Assembly: GCF_035481675.1 (NCBI RefSeq)
Contig: NZ_JAYJJW010000001.1
Span: 124,001-188,000, forward strand
Length of the DNA stretch: 64,000 bases
Reading direction: 5' to 3'
From: Alteriqipengyuania_B sp035481675
GTDB lineage: Bacteria > Pseudomonadota > Alphaproteobacteria > Sphingomonadales > Sphingomonadaceae
The notes under the pieces were generated by a model. It worked only from the letters and a program-made list of their open reading frames with translations, had not been told where the DNA came from and did not search any database. This document shows, piece by piece, positions 1-9,262 of this stretch. Position 1 is the first letter of the stretch; every line of letters starts with the position of its first letter. The position numbers and the translations under genes were made by a program.

Positions 1-441
1 GCGGACGAGGAGCAGATGCGCTGGTGGAGCCGCGGGCCTTTCGAAAGCGCGGAGGAACTCGACGGCTGGCTGCGCGATCCCGACTGGGACGGGCATTGCT
101 GGATCGCGGAAGACCGCGCGACCGGCGCCCCTGTCGCCCGCCTCGTCGCCATTCCGGACGACGATCCGGCGGTGATGGAAACCGGCTACCTCGTGGTGAA
201 GACACGGCAGCACGATGGCGTGGCGCGCGAATGCATGACCGCGTTGCTCGATCACATGTTCGGGACCATGGAATTGCGCCGCGTGTGGGCGGACACCGAT
301 CCCGACAACACGCCGTCCAACCGCCTGCTCGAAAGCCTGGGCTTCGCCTGCGAAGGGCGCCTGCGCGAACAGTGGGAGACGCATATCGGCGTGCGCGACA
401 GCTTCATCTGGGGGCTGCTGGCACGCGAATGGCGCGGCTAG
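1..441 (+). CDS. GNAT family N-acetyltransferase, 5' end cut by window edge
   Basis: The reading frame is open from base 1. The first ATG is at 16, but in-frame codons upstream (A-D-E-E-Q) read naturally into the protein, so the true start is probably outside the window. The sequence resembles RimJ/RimL-type acetyl-CoA-dependent acetyltransferases: a W-rich N-terminal part, a central strand (GYLVV) leading into the acetyl-CoA loop region, and the C-terminal hallmark DNTPSNRLLESLGF followed by EGRLREQW and a terminal WGLLAREW. The family acetylates amino groups of proteins or small molecules; the substrate here cannot be told. It converges on the next gene with 1 nt between stop codons. Confidence 0.85.
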   Translation, partial: ADEEQMRWWSRGPFESAEELDGWLRDPDWDGHCWIAEDRATGAPVARLVAIPDDDPAVMETGYLVVKTRQHDGVARECMTALLDHMFGTMELRRVWADTDPDNTPSNRLLESLGFACEGRLREQWETHIGVRDSFIWGLLAREWRG

Positions 442-442
442 G

Positions 443-1036
443 CTAGCCCAGCTTTTCGAACACCTGCGCCATGCCGGGCGGGTCGCATTCGCCGCGCAGC
501 ACGGCGATGGCGCGGTCGACGTCGAGCTGCCAGCTGCGCGTCGCCCCGCCGCTTGCGATCAGCTCGCCCCCCAGCGAGCGGACGAAGGACACCGCGCTGC
601 CGTTTTCCGCCAGCGTTTCGGCGGTGAACTGGTCCAGCCCCTCCGCCCGCGCGGCCAGCAGGATCGTCGCCACCAACAGCTTGCCAAGGCCGAGCCCGTG
701 GTATTCGTCGAGCACGCCGACGCTGAATTCCGCGCTATCCGGATCGTCCGCGTCGCGGAAGGCGTGGACGACGCCGATGGCCGGCTCCCCCGCAGCGTCC
801 ACCGCGATGGCCCCCCAGGCGAGGTGGTGCGCCCCGTCGCCCGACACCAGCCGCTCTATCACCCATTCCGGCACATTCGTCGCGCCCGAGAAGAAGCGCA
901 AGTAGCGCGAGCGGGGCGACATTTTCGCGATGCCCGCCCGCATGGCCGCCGCATCGCTTTCCCGCACCTGCCGGATGCACACGGGCGTGCCGTCTTGCAG
1001 CGCGGTGTGGATTTCGAGGTCGGCGGGGATAGTCAT
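443..1036 (-). CDS. GNAT family N-acetyltransferase
   Basis: 197 residues from ATG at 1036 (MTIPADLEIH). An in-frame extension upstream is possible but reads as non-coding, low-quality sequence, so this start was preferred. The acetyl-CoA binding loop is visible as DEYHGLGLGKLL near residues 118-129, preceded by a beta strand (AEFSVGVL). The N-terminal part (GTPVCIRQVRESDAAAM, then SRYLRFF) resembles stand-alone acetyltransferases related to the GNAT domain of protein lysine acetylases. The substrate is unknown. It is transcribed convergently with the upstream GNAT gene, which looks like a different subfamily. Confidence 0.85.
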   Translation of the reverse strand: MTIPADLEIHTALQDGTPVCIRQVRESDAAAMRAGIAKMSPRSRYLRFFSGATNVPEWVIERLVSGDGAHHLAWGAIAVDAAGEPAIGVVHAFRDADDPDSAEFSVGVLDEYHGLGLGKLLVATILLAARAEGLDQFTAETLAENGSAVSFVRSLGGELIASGGATRSWQLDVDRAIAVLRGECDPPGMAQVFEKLG

Positions 1037-1147
1037 TTGATGCCCATAGCAGGAGCCACGCGAAGTTCGAACCGTCCTTGCTCCGGTTTGACATCGGCCG
1101 CCGTTTGGGCATCCTTGGCTTGACACCACGCGAGCAAGGGGCGGCTC

Positions 1148-1810
1148 ATGGACTTCATGAAATTGCTGAAATCGCTCGAAGCGTTTGTCTTCGAGGTGAT
1201 CACCTGGCTCGTGTTCTACCCGCTGACCTTCTGGAAAGTCCTCGTCAAACCGGCATACATGATGAGCTATGCCGACAAAGAATTGGAAGACGATCCCGAC
1301 GATTATTATTCCGACATGCTCAGCCCCCCAATTTTCTTGGCAATCACTCTGGGCATCTCGCACCTGTTAGAGATCTCGGTCGGCGAGGAATCCGACCTGC
1401 CGGAGATATTGGCGGAGGATCAGAACCTTCTCGGATACCGCATCCTGATCTTCAGCATTTACCCTCTGATACTCTCACTTCGGCTATTGCGCCGCAAGCA
1501 CGTCAAGCTCGACCGCAAGACGCTCAAACCTCCGTTTTATTCGCAAAGCTTCGTCATTGCTCCGTATGCTCTGGTCGTCAGCACGGCGCCGCTCCTCGTA
1601 GCGAAATATATGGAGGCGTCGGTCCAAGCGCTTCTCGTCATCCTCGCAATATTGTCGTTGGCGACCATCTGGTATCTTGTCCTGCAGGCTCGCTGGTTCG
1701 CGCGCGAGTTGGGCGTTTCGGCGTTTAAAGGGGCGTGGCACGCTCTCGTAAGTTTTCTCCAGGCGTTAATCCTGATCATCGCCATTTCATCCGTGATATC
1801 CGGGTTGTAA
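1148..1810 (+). CDS. hypothetical multi-pass membrane protein
   Basis: 220 residues with about five hydrophobic segments (roughly residues 14-35, 60-75, 100-118, 138-155 and 160-180, plus a C-terminal one at 197-218). An acidic loop (ELEDDPDDYYSDM) sits after the first segment. The overall shape resembles Yip1-like or permease-type small inner-membrane proteins of sphingomonads, but no motif proves a function. The gene is visibly less GC-rich than its neighbours. It stands alone between the divergent GNAT gene and a secreted protein. Confidence 0.7.
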   Translation: MDFMKLLKSLEAFVFEVITWLVFYPLTFWKVLVKPAYMMSYADKELEDDPDDYYSDMLSPPIFLAITLGISHLLEISVGEESDLPEILAEDQNLLGYRILIFSIYPLILSLRLLRRKHVKLDRKTLKPPFYSQSFVIAPYALVVSTAPLLVAKYMEASVQALLVILAILSLATIWYLVLQARWFARELGVSAFKGAWHALVSFLQALILIIAISSVISGL

Positions 1811-1930
1811 TTATTCGAGCCACGCATGCTGCCAGCGATACTTGGTTAACCGGCGACTTGACTCTGCGGCTGCATTTGCGAGGCTGCATTTCAATCGTTC
1901 GGAGTCGCTTTTCCCTTAAGGAGAATAGCC

Positions 1931-2719
1931 ATGAAACGTGCATTGACCTTCGCTTTCACCAGTGTCGCCGTCGCAGGTTTGGTCGCGAATCCCGCCCTCG
2001 CCGAAAAGGCGGACCAGTTGGTCGACATCAACGGGGAACTCGGCCGCAATGCGGAAAGCATGCTGCAGTCGCGCGGATTTGCGCACATCTCCAGCGACCG
2101 GAACACGATGGGCTATATCTACAGCTATTGGTGGGACGATGCGGATGACGACTGCGTGCGCATCGAAGTTTACGATGGCAGGGTCGAAAGCATCGTGGAC
2201 GCCTCCGACCAGGATTGCGGGAAACATCGGGGTGACGGTGCGGCCGTCGCGGTAGGGGTCGCTGCGGGGGCCGCCATTCTGGGCGCCCTTCTGACCCACA
2301 AGTCGCACCATCACGACGATGGCGCCCACCATGACAATGATGCGGATGAAGCACAGTACGAGCGCGGTTTCGTCGATGGCGTGCATAATGCCGCCTACCA
2401 CAATTACGACCGAAGCGACGCCTACGCCAACGGCTACCGAGCCGGGGTGGACCAGCGGACTGCGAACTTGGACCATCACAGGGGGCGGGGCGGATATGCC
2501 CAGACCGCGCAGATCGACGATCTTGCAAATGCCCGTGCGGCAGGCGGAATGAGCGAGCTCGAACGTCGGGGCTTCCGGCAGGTCGACAATTTCACGTCCG
2601 GCAACACTCGTTATTCGATCCAGTGGCAGCCCGAAACCCGGCAATGTGTGCAAGTCACGATCGCGGATGGACGCTTCTACGACATTCGCGATATCGGGAC
2701 GCACCCGCAATGTCGGTAA
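1931..2719 (+). CDS. secreted hypothetical protein with internally duplicated domain
   Basis: 262 residues with a clear Sec signal peptide (cleavage after ANPALA, about residue 24) and a strong Shine-Dalgarno (AAGGAG) just upstream of ATG 1931. Residues about 28-98 and 190-262 look like two copies of one small domain: a helix ending in RGF, a strand containing aromatic residues (SYWW in copy 1, SIQW in copy 2), then Cys-V-x-I/V, DGR, and a final Cys. Between them lie a hydrophobic glycine/alanine-rich stretch (about 105-120) and a His/Asp-rich linker. It is probably periplasmic or envelope-associated; the function is unknown. The next gene follows 5 nt downstream. Confidence 0.75.
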   Translation: MKRALTFAFTSVAVAGLVANPALAEKADQLVDINGELGRNAESMLQSRGFAHISSDRNTMGYIYSYWWDDADDDCVRIEVYDGRVESIVDASDQDCGKHRGDGAAVAVGVAAGAAILGALLTHKSHHHDDGAHHDNDADEAQYERGFVDGVHNAAYHNYDRSDAYANGYRAGVDQRTANLDHHRGRGGYAQTAQIDDLANARAAGGMSELERRGFRQVDNFTSGNTRYSIQWQPETRQCVQVTIADGRFYDIRDIGTHPQCR

Positions 2720-2724
2720 GGACA

Positions 2725-3438
2725 ATGGGCAAGTTCGCTTCGACGCTGGCATTCTCCTGCGTTCTCGCAGCGTGTTCGGCGAACTCGGCGGAGCAAGCGC
2801 AGGATACCTCCGAAACCGCCACTGCTACGAGCGGTGGTCTTGCCATCCCGGAGAGTCTGGCCCCTTTCGGCGATGGCTATCCTGCGGCGGGCGATCCGTG
2901 CCGTCGTTTGGGCGAAAGTGCGGCAACGGCTGATTTTCTCGACCATACTGCGGACCTGGTCGGATGCCCGACCGAGGAGCAGGCCGAAGCCCTCGGTGGG
3001 ACCAGGGTGACGACAATCGACGGGGTCACGCTGGTTTCCGTGCCGAACGATCGGGCGTCCCGGGAAGAGAACGGTTCGCCGCCGCCGCCGGACCCCGCTA
3101 CAGCTGCCGACGCGGACGCGAAGGTCGCGGGGACGGACTACAATGCTACGGCGGACATCCCCTGCGGGTTGGGCGGAGCGGCGCCGAACGCGTCCTGCTC
3201 GGCGGGTGTGAAGCGGAACTGGGGTGACGACGGGACGACGCTGGTCGAGGTGAAAAAGCCTGATGGCAGGACCCGCGCGATATTCGTTCGGGGAACCACA
3301 CCGTTTTCTGCCGATAGCGCGCAGTCGGACGGATCGGCCGGATGGGACTTCAAGATCGAGCGTAGTGGCGACCGCGTGACAGTGCGGTACGGTCCGGAAA
3401 CATACGTGCTTGTCGATGCCTTCCTCGAAGGCGGTTGA
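2725..3438 (+). CDS. hypothetical lipoprotein
   Basis: 237 residues from ATG 2725, which has TAAGGA just upstream; an in-frame ATG at 2710 would overlap the previous gene by 10 nt. The signal sequence ends in a lipobox VLAAC with Cys17 as the lipid anchor. A low-complexity acidic/proline linker (about 120-140) leads to a C-terminal domain with the pattern CGLGG...CSAGVKRNWG...VKKPDGRTRAIF and a closing YGPETYVLVDA. That pattern recurs in small alphaproteobacterial lipoproteins of unknown function. It probably forms an operon with the secreted protein upstream. Confidence 0.75.
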   Translation: MGKFASTLAFSCVLAACSANSAEQAQDTSETATATSGGLAIPESLAPFGDGYPAAGDPCRRLGESAATADFLDHTADLVGCPTEEQAEALGGTRVTTIDGVTLVSVPNDRASREENGSPPPPDPATAADADAKVAGTDYNATADIPCGLGGAAPNASCSAGVKRNWGDDGTTLVEVKKPDGRTRAIFVRGTTPFSADSAQSDGSAGWDFKIERSGDRVTVRYGPETYVLVDAFLEGG

Positions 3439-4059
3439 CGGCTCAGCCGCGACGTATCCACATCCATAACAGGGGGCCGCATTTATTGCCGGAGCAAGAA
3501 GCGCGACTATTGGGCTGCTTGGGGCGATCCAATACCCAGGCGGCCACGCCCACCCTTGACCCTCCACCCGAATCCCCCTAAGTGCGCGGCCATCCGGTGA
3601 AGGACCTGTCCAGCATCGGTCAGATAGAGCTGAACATTGCCGGTCATGTCCCGGGGCCTCTCGCCCAAGCTTTCCAGCTGGTGCGGTGGGGCTCTTTTCT
3701 ATTGGAGCGGGTGCGCGAAAAGCGCAAACCGTTCGGGGCAGCCGTCAAAGTAACCCGGTGGCCATGCGGCCTGTGGGTGGAGTGTTTCAGGCTCGTGCGG
3801 TTTGCACATTCGCGTCTTGGCTGTCCTTCGGGCAAGCTCAGGACGAGCGGGTGTTGCGCGAAGCCGCCCGAACCCGAACATGCCATCCCCGACCGCACGT
3901 CGCCGCCAATCCGGCCGGATCCGCGTTTGCGGGAAAAGCCGGAACCTCATCGGGGAAAGTGGGAACCGGATTGGCCGGTGGCCAGCTTCGCTTCCCCGCC
4001 CGGATGAGGTGACCTGGCCGGGCAAGTCGCCCGGACAGAAAACAAGGTGAAGAGTAACT
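3439..4059 (+). other. 621-nt intergenic region upstream of rpsL
   Basis: No convincing gene on either strand. It should hold the promoter of the str operon. One weak sigma-70-like candidate is TTGACC at 3556-3561 with TAAGTG 17 nt downstream at 3579-3584. A REP-like element lies at 3823-3850. A small stem (CCGGGC 4018-4023 / GCCCGG 4029-4034) sits just before the rpsL ribosome binding site (AAGGTGAAGAG). Confidence 0.5.
3823..3850. repeat. REP-like dispersed intergenic element
   Basis: The sequence begins GTCCTTCGGGCAAGCTCAGG and ends ACGAGCGG, with GTCCT/AGGAC pairing across a short loop. It matches, from memory, a dispersed imperfect palindrome found very often between genes in sphingomonad genomes. 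Only one copy was seen in this window, so its repetitive nature is knowledge-based and not shown here. Confidence 0.55.
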
Positions 4060-4431
4060 ATGCCGACGATCAACCAGCTGGTCCGCAAGGGCCGCGTTCC
4101 GCAGAAGGCCAAGTCCAAGGTCCCTGCGATGGAAGCGAACCCGCAGAAGCGCGGCGTTTGCACCCGCGTCTACACGACGACCCCGAAGAAGCCGAACTCG
4201 GCGCTGCGCAAGGTGGCCAAGGTCCGCCTGACCAACCAGCGCGAAGTCATCTCCTACATTCCGGGCGAGGGTCACAACCTCCAGGAACACTCCGTGGTGC
4301 TGATCCGCGGCGGCCGTGTGCGCGACCTTCCCGGCGTGCGTTACCACGTGCTGCGCGGCGTGCTCGACACGCAGGGTGTGAAGGATCGCAAGCAGAGCCG
4401 TTCGAAGTACGGCGCCAAGCGTCCGAAGTAA
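4060..4431 (+). CDS. rpsL: 30S ribosomal protein S12
   Basis: 123 residues, full length. S12 sits at the decoding centre of the 30S subunit and controls codon-anticodon proofreading. The two conserved loops are present: TPKKPNSALRK with Lys at 43-44, and GGRVRDLPGVRYH. The residues whose mutation commonly gives streptomycin resistance therefore look wild type. It is the first gene of the str operon, preceded by a good Shine-Dalgarno. It is separated from rpsG by 149 nt that contain a very strong hairpin. Confidence 0.99.
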   Translation: MPTINQLVRKGRVPQKAKSKVPAMEANPQKRGVCTRVYTTTPKKPNSALRKVAKVRLTNQREVISYIPGEGHNLQEHSVVLIRGGRVRDLPGVRYHVLRGVLDTQGVKDRKQSRSKYGAKRPK

Positions 4432-4480
4432 GGATCTTTGTTGGGTGCGCTGACGGCTTCTGCCGCCAGCTTATGCCGCG

Positions 4481-4550
4481 CCTACCCTCTCCCCCGCCCT
4501 TCCACCCGGAAGCATACCCTCAAGGGTGGAAGGGCGGGGGAGAGGGTAGG
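4481..4550. repeat. perfect inverted repeat with 26-bp arms between rpsL and rpsG
   Basis: Left arm 4481-4506 (CCTACCCTCTCCCCCGCCCT followed by TCCACC) and right arm 4525-4550 are exact reverse complements, separated by an 18-nt loop. In RNA this would be an extremely stable GC-rich hairpin. No T-run follows, so it is not a standard intrinsic terminator. It could be a mobile palindromic repeat or an mRNA stabiliser/attenuator inside the str operon. Confidence 0.9.
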
Positions 4551-4580
4551 CCCGGCCCCACTCCGAAGGAGTAATCGAAA

Positions 4581-5051
4581 ATGTCACGTCGTCGTCGTCC
4601 CGAAAAGCGGGTCATCCTTCCCGATCCCAAGTTTGGTGATCAGGTGCTGTCGAAGTTCATGAACAACCTCATGCTCGACGGCAAGAAATCCACTGCAGAG
4701 CGCATCGTCTATGGCGCGCTGGACACGGTCGAGGCCAAGGCCAAGACCGATCCGGTGCAGACCTTCCACGAGGCGCTGAACAACATCAAGCCGCAGGTCG
4801 AGGTGCGCAGCCGCCGCGTCGGCGGTGCGACGTACCAGGTGCCTGTGGAAGTGCGCCCGGAACGTGCGCAGGCGCTGGCCATCCGCTGGCTGATCTCCGC
4901 CGCGCGCGGCCGGGCCGAAACCACCATGGCCGCCCGCCTCTCGGGCGAGCTGATGGATGCGGCCAACAACCGCGGCAACGCGGTCAAGAAGCGCGAAGAC
5001 ACGCACCGCATGGCGGATGCCAACCGCGCGTTCAGCCACTACCGCTGGTAA
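4581..5051 (+). CDS. rpsG: 30S ribosomal protein S7
   Basis: 156 residues, the usual size. S7 nucleates assembly of the 30S head and contacts the E-site tRNA. It starts MSRRRRPEKR and carries the conserved KFMNNLMLDGKKSTAE, the beta-hairpin region VEVRSRRVGGATYQVPVEV and the C-terminal helix AHRMADANRAFSHYRW-like end typical of bacterial S7. The Shine-Dalgarno CGAAGGAG lies just upstream. In E. coli S7 is the autoregulator of the str operon; whether that holds here is not shown. Confidence 0.99.
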   Translation: MSRRRRPEKRVILPDPKFGDQVLSKFMNNLMLDGKKSTAERIVYGALDTVEAKAKTDPVQTFHEALNNIKPQVEVRSRRVGGATYQVPVEVRPERAQALAIRWLISAARGRAETTMAARLSGELMDAANNRGNAVKKREDTHRMADANRAFSHYRW

Positions 5052-5064
5052 GGTCGGGGCAGGG

Positions 5065-5093
5065 CGCCTCGCCGCTGCGGCGGGGCGTCTTTA
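5065..5093 (+). terminator. hairpin plus T-tract between rpsG and fusA (attenuator-like)
   Basis: CGCCTCGCCG (5065-5074) pairs with CGGCGGGGCG (5078-5087) over a 3-nt loop, followed by TCTTTAA. This has the form of an intrinsic terminator and could lower fusA/tuf readthrough or trim the message. Confidence 0.6.
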
Positions 5094-5159
5094 ACTGGTC
5101 ACAAAAGTAACCATATGGGGGCCGAACACAGGTTCGTCCCCAAATCCGAGGAATTTGAC

Positions 5160-7292
<2,133 letters not shown>

Positions 7293-7382
7293 GGCGAGCA
7301 ACAAAGCTAGGGGCGGCGCCTGATTCAGCGGGTGCCGCCTTCATCCCGTATGAAATTCATTTCAAACAGAGGTTATTGAGAC

Positions 7383-8558
7383 ATGGCGAAGGAAAAATTC
7401 GAGCGGAACAAGCCGCACTGCAACATCGGCACCATCGGTCACGTCGACCACGGCAAGACCACGCTGACCGCGGCCATCACCAAGGTGCAGGGTTCGGCTG
7501 TCGATTTCGCAAACATCGACAAGGCTCCCGAAGAGCGCGAGCGCGGCATCACCATCTCGACCGCACACGTCGAATATGAAACCGACGCACGTCACTATGC
7601 GCACGTCGACTGCCCGGGCCACGCCGACTACGTGAAGAACATGATCACCGGTGCTGCCCAGATGGACGGCGCTATCCTGGTCGTGAACGCAGCCGACGGC
7701 CCGATGCCGCAGACGCGCGAGCACATCCTGCTTGCCCGCCAGGTCGGCGTGCCGGCACTGGTCGTTTACCTGAACAAGGTCGACCAGGTCGACGACGAAG
7801 AAATCCTCGAGCTCGTCGAACTCGAAGTTCGCGAACTGCTGAGCGACTACGACTTCCCGGGCGACGATATTCCGATCATCAAGGGTTCGGCCCTTGCTGC
7901 CCTGGAAGGCCGCGACGAGGAAATCGGCGAAAAGTCGATCAAGGAACTGATGGACGCTGTCGACAGCTACATCCCGCAGCCGGAACGTCCGGTCGACAAG
8001 GACTTCCTGATGCCGATCGAGGACGTGTTCTCGATCTCGGGTCGCGGTACGGTTGTGACCGGCCGTATCGAAACCGGCGTCGTGAACGTGGGTGACGAAG
8101 TCGAAATCGTCGGCATCAAGGACACCACCAAGACGACCGTGACCGGCGTGGAAATGTTCCGCAAGCTGCTCGACCGCGGCGAAGCCGGCGACAACGTGGG
8201 CGCCCTGATCCGCGGCGTCGGCCGTGAAGAAGTCGAGCGTGGCCAGGTCCTCGCAAAGCCGGGTTCGGTCAATCCGCACACCGAATTCAGCGCCGAAGTC
8301 TACGTGCTGTCGAAGGACGAAGGCGGCCGTCACACGCCGTTCTTCGCCAACTACCGCCCGCAGTTCTACTTCCGCACCACCGACGTGACCGGCGAAGTGA
8401 TCCTTCCCGAAGGCACGGAAATGGTGATGCCGGGCGACAACGTGACGATCTCGGTCAAGCTGATCGCTCCGATCGCCATGGACGAAGGCCTGCGCTTCGC
8501 AATCCGCGAAGGTGGCCGGACCGTCGGTTCGGGGGTTGTCAGCACCATCACGAAGTAA
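7383..8558 (+). CDS. tuf: elongation factor Tu
   Basis: 391 residues. EF-Tu-GTP delivers aminoacyl-tRNA to the ribosomal A site. Motifs: P-loop GHVDHGKT (19-26), DCPGHADY, NKVD, and the effector region ERGITIST. Domain 2 (GTVVTGRIETG) and domain 3 are complete, ending SGVVSTITK. It is the last gene of the str operon. A 9-bp stem lies in the fusA-tuf spacer (7312-7320 with 7331-7339), and two strong terminator-like hairpins follow the stop codon. Many proteobacteria carry a second tuf copy; none is seen in this window. Confidence 0.99.
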   Translation: MAKEKFERNKPHCNIGTIGHVDHGKTTLTAAITKVQGSAVDFANIDKAPEERERGITISTAHVEYETDARHYAHVDCPGHADYVKNMITGAAQMDGAILVVNAADGPMPQTREHILLARQVGVPALVVYLNKVDQVDDEEILELVELEVRELLSDYDFPGDDIPIIKGSALAALEGRDEEIGEKSIKELMDAVDSYIPQPERPVDKDFLMPIEDVFSISGRGTVVTGRIETGVVNVGDEVEIVGIKDTTKTTVTGVEMFRKLLDRGEAGDNVGALIRGVGREEVERGQVLAKPGSVNPHTEFSAEVYVLSKDEGGRHTPFFANYRPQFYFRTTDVTGEVILPEGTEMVMPGDNVTISVKLIAPIAMDEGLRFAIREGGRTVGSGVVSTITK

Positions 8559-8571
8559 TATAGGCCTGCGC

Positions 8572-8606
8572 ACCGGCGGGGATTCGTCCCCGCCGGTCAG
8601 GTTTTT
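8572..8606 (+). terminator. intrinsic terminator 1 after tuf
   Basis: ACCGGCGGGGA (8572-8582) and TCCCCGCCGGT (8587-8597) form a perfect 11-bp stem closed by a TTCG tetraloop, followed by CAGGTTTTT. This is a textbook Rho-independent terminator for the str operon. Confidence 0.9.
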
Positions 8607-8611
8607 GGGGG

Positions 8612-8660
8612 GCCGCCCCTTTTCCGGGAAACCGGCGAGGCGGGGCGGCTCTCTTTATTT
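8612..8660 (+). terminator. intrinsic terminator 2 after tuf
   Basis: GCCGCCCC (8612-8619) pairs with GGGGCGGC (8642-8649); the stem is followed by the T-rich TCTCTTTATTT. It acts in tandem with the terminator just upstream. Little room (about 50 nt) remains before rpsJ for a separate S10-operon promoter, and no clear one was recognised. Confidence 0.75.
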
Positions 8661-8712
8661 ATGGAAAACGCCGCGAGGCAATTTCCTGGCTCTTTCGCAT
8701 CGGTAAGTGGAC

Positions 8713-9024
8713 ATGGAAGCCCAGAATATTCGCATTCGCCTCAAGGCGTTCGATCACCGCGTTCTCGACCAGGCGACTGGCGAAATCGCAGACACTGCAC
8801 GTCGCACCGGCGCGCTGATCCGGGGTCCCATTCCGCTGCCGACGCGCATCGAGAAGTTCACCGTGAACCGCGGCCCGCACATCGACAAGAAGTCGCGCGA
8901 GCAGTTCGAGGTGCGCACCTACAAGCGGCTGCTGGACATCGTGCAGCCCAACGCCCAGACGGTCGACGCGCTGATGAAGCTGGACCTGGCCGCTGGCGTG
9001 AACGTGGAAATCAAGCTCGCTTAA
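8713..9024 (+). CDS. rpsJ: 30S ribosomal protein S10
   Basis: 103 residues from ATG 8713, the same length as E. coli S10 (from memory); a GTG at 8707 would add two residues and cannot be excluded. S10 is part of the 30S head and also partners NusB in antitermination. The core IRIRLKAFDHR and the loop RGPIPLPTRIEKFTVNR are conserved. It is the first gene of the S10 operon, just after two terminators that close the str operon. Confidence 0.98.
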   Translation: MEAQNIRIRLKAFDHRVLDQATGEIADTARRTGALIRGPIPLPTRIEKFTVNRGPHIDKKSREQFEVRTYKRLLDIVQPNAQTVDALMKLDLAAGVNVEIKLA

Positions 9025-9134
9025 CCGGGTTTGCTCCGGTCCTTCTGGTGGGACCTTAAACGACCAGGAAAATTCGGGGCTCCTATCGCCCCGCCGGTCA
9101 CCGAACCGGCAAGACATAGGGATACCGCCGGACA

Positions 9135-9190
9135 TGTCCGGGCTGCGTCCCCCGTCTCGCTCCCTTCTCGGGAGCATCTCAGCCCGGACG
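9135..9190 (+). promoter_or_regulatory. candidate structured leader RNA upstream of rplC
   Basis: The 238-nt rpsJ-rplC spacer contains nested pairing. The outer stem CCGGGCTG (9138-9145) / CAGCCCGG (9180-9187) extends by about three more pairs on its outer side. It encloses an inner hairpin GCTCCC (9159-9164) / GGGAGC (9170-9175). No T-run follows. It could be a ribosomal-protein-responsive leader; the ligand is unknown. Confidence 0.45.
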
Positions 9191-9262
9191 GGGCGACGCA
9201 TGACAATCAGGGCTGGCAAGCACCTCGGATGGTCCGGAGTGCCTCTGTGAGGAGATTGGATC

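Noticed and set aside
3582..4050. Small plus-strand frames in the rpsL upstream region
   Set aside because: They overlap one another in different frames, show no ribosome binding site or domain, and cross a REP-like element.
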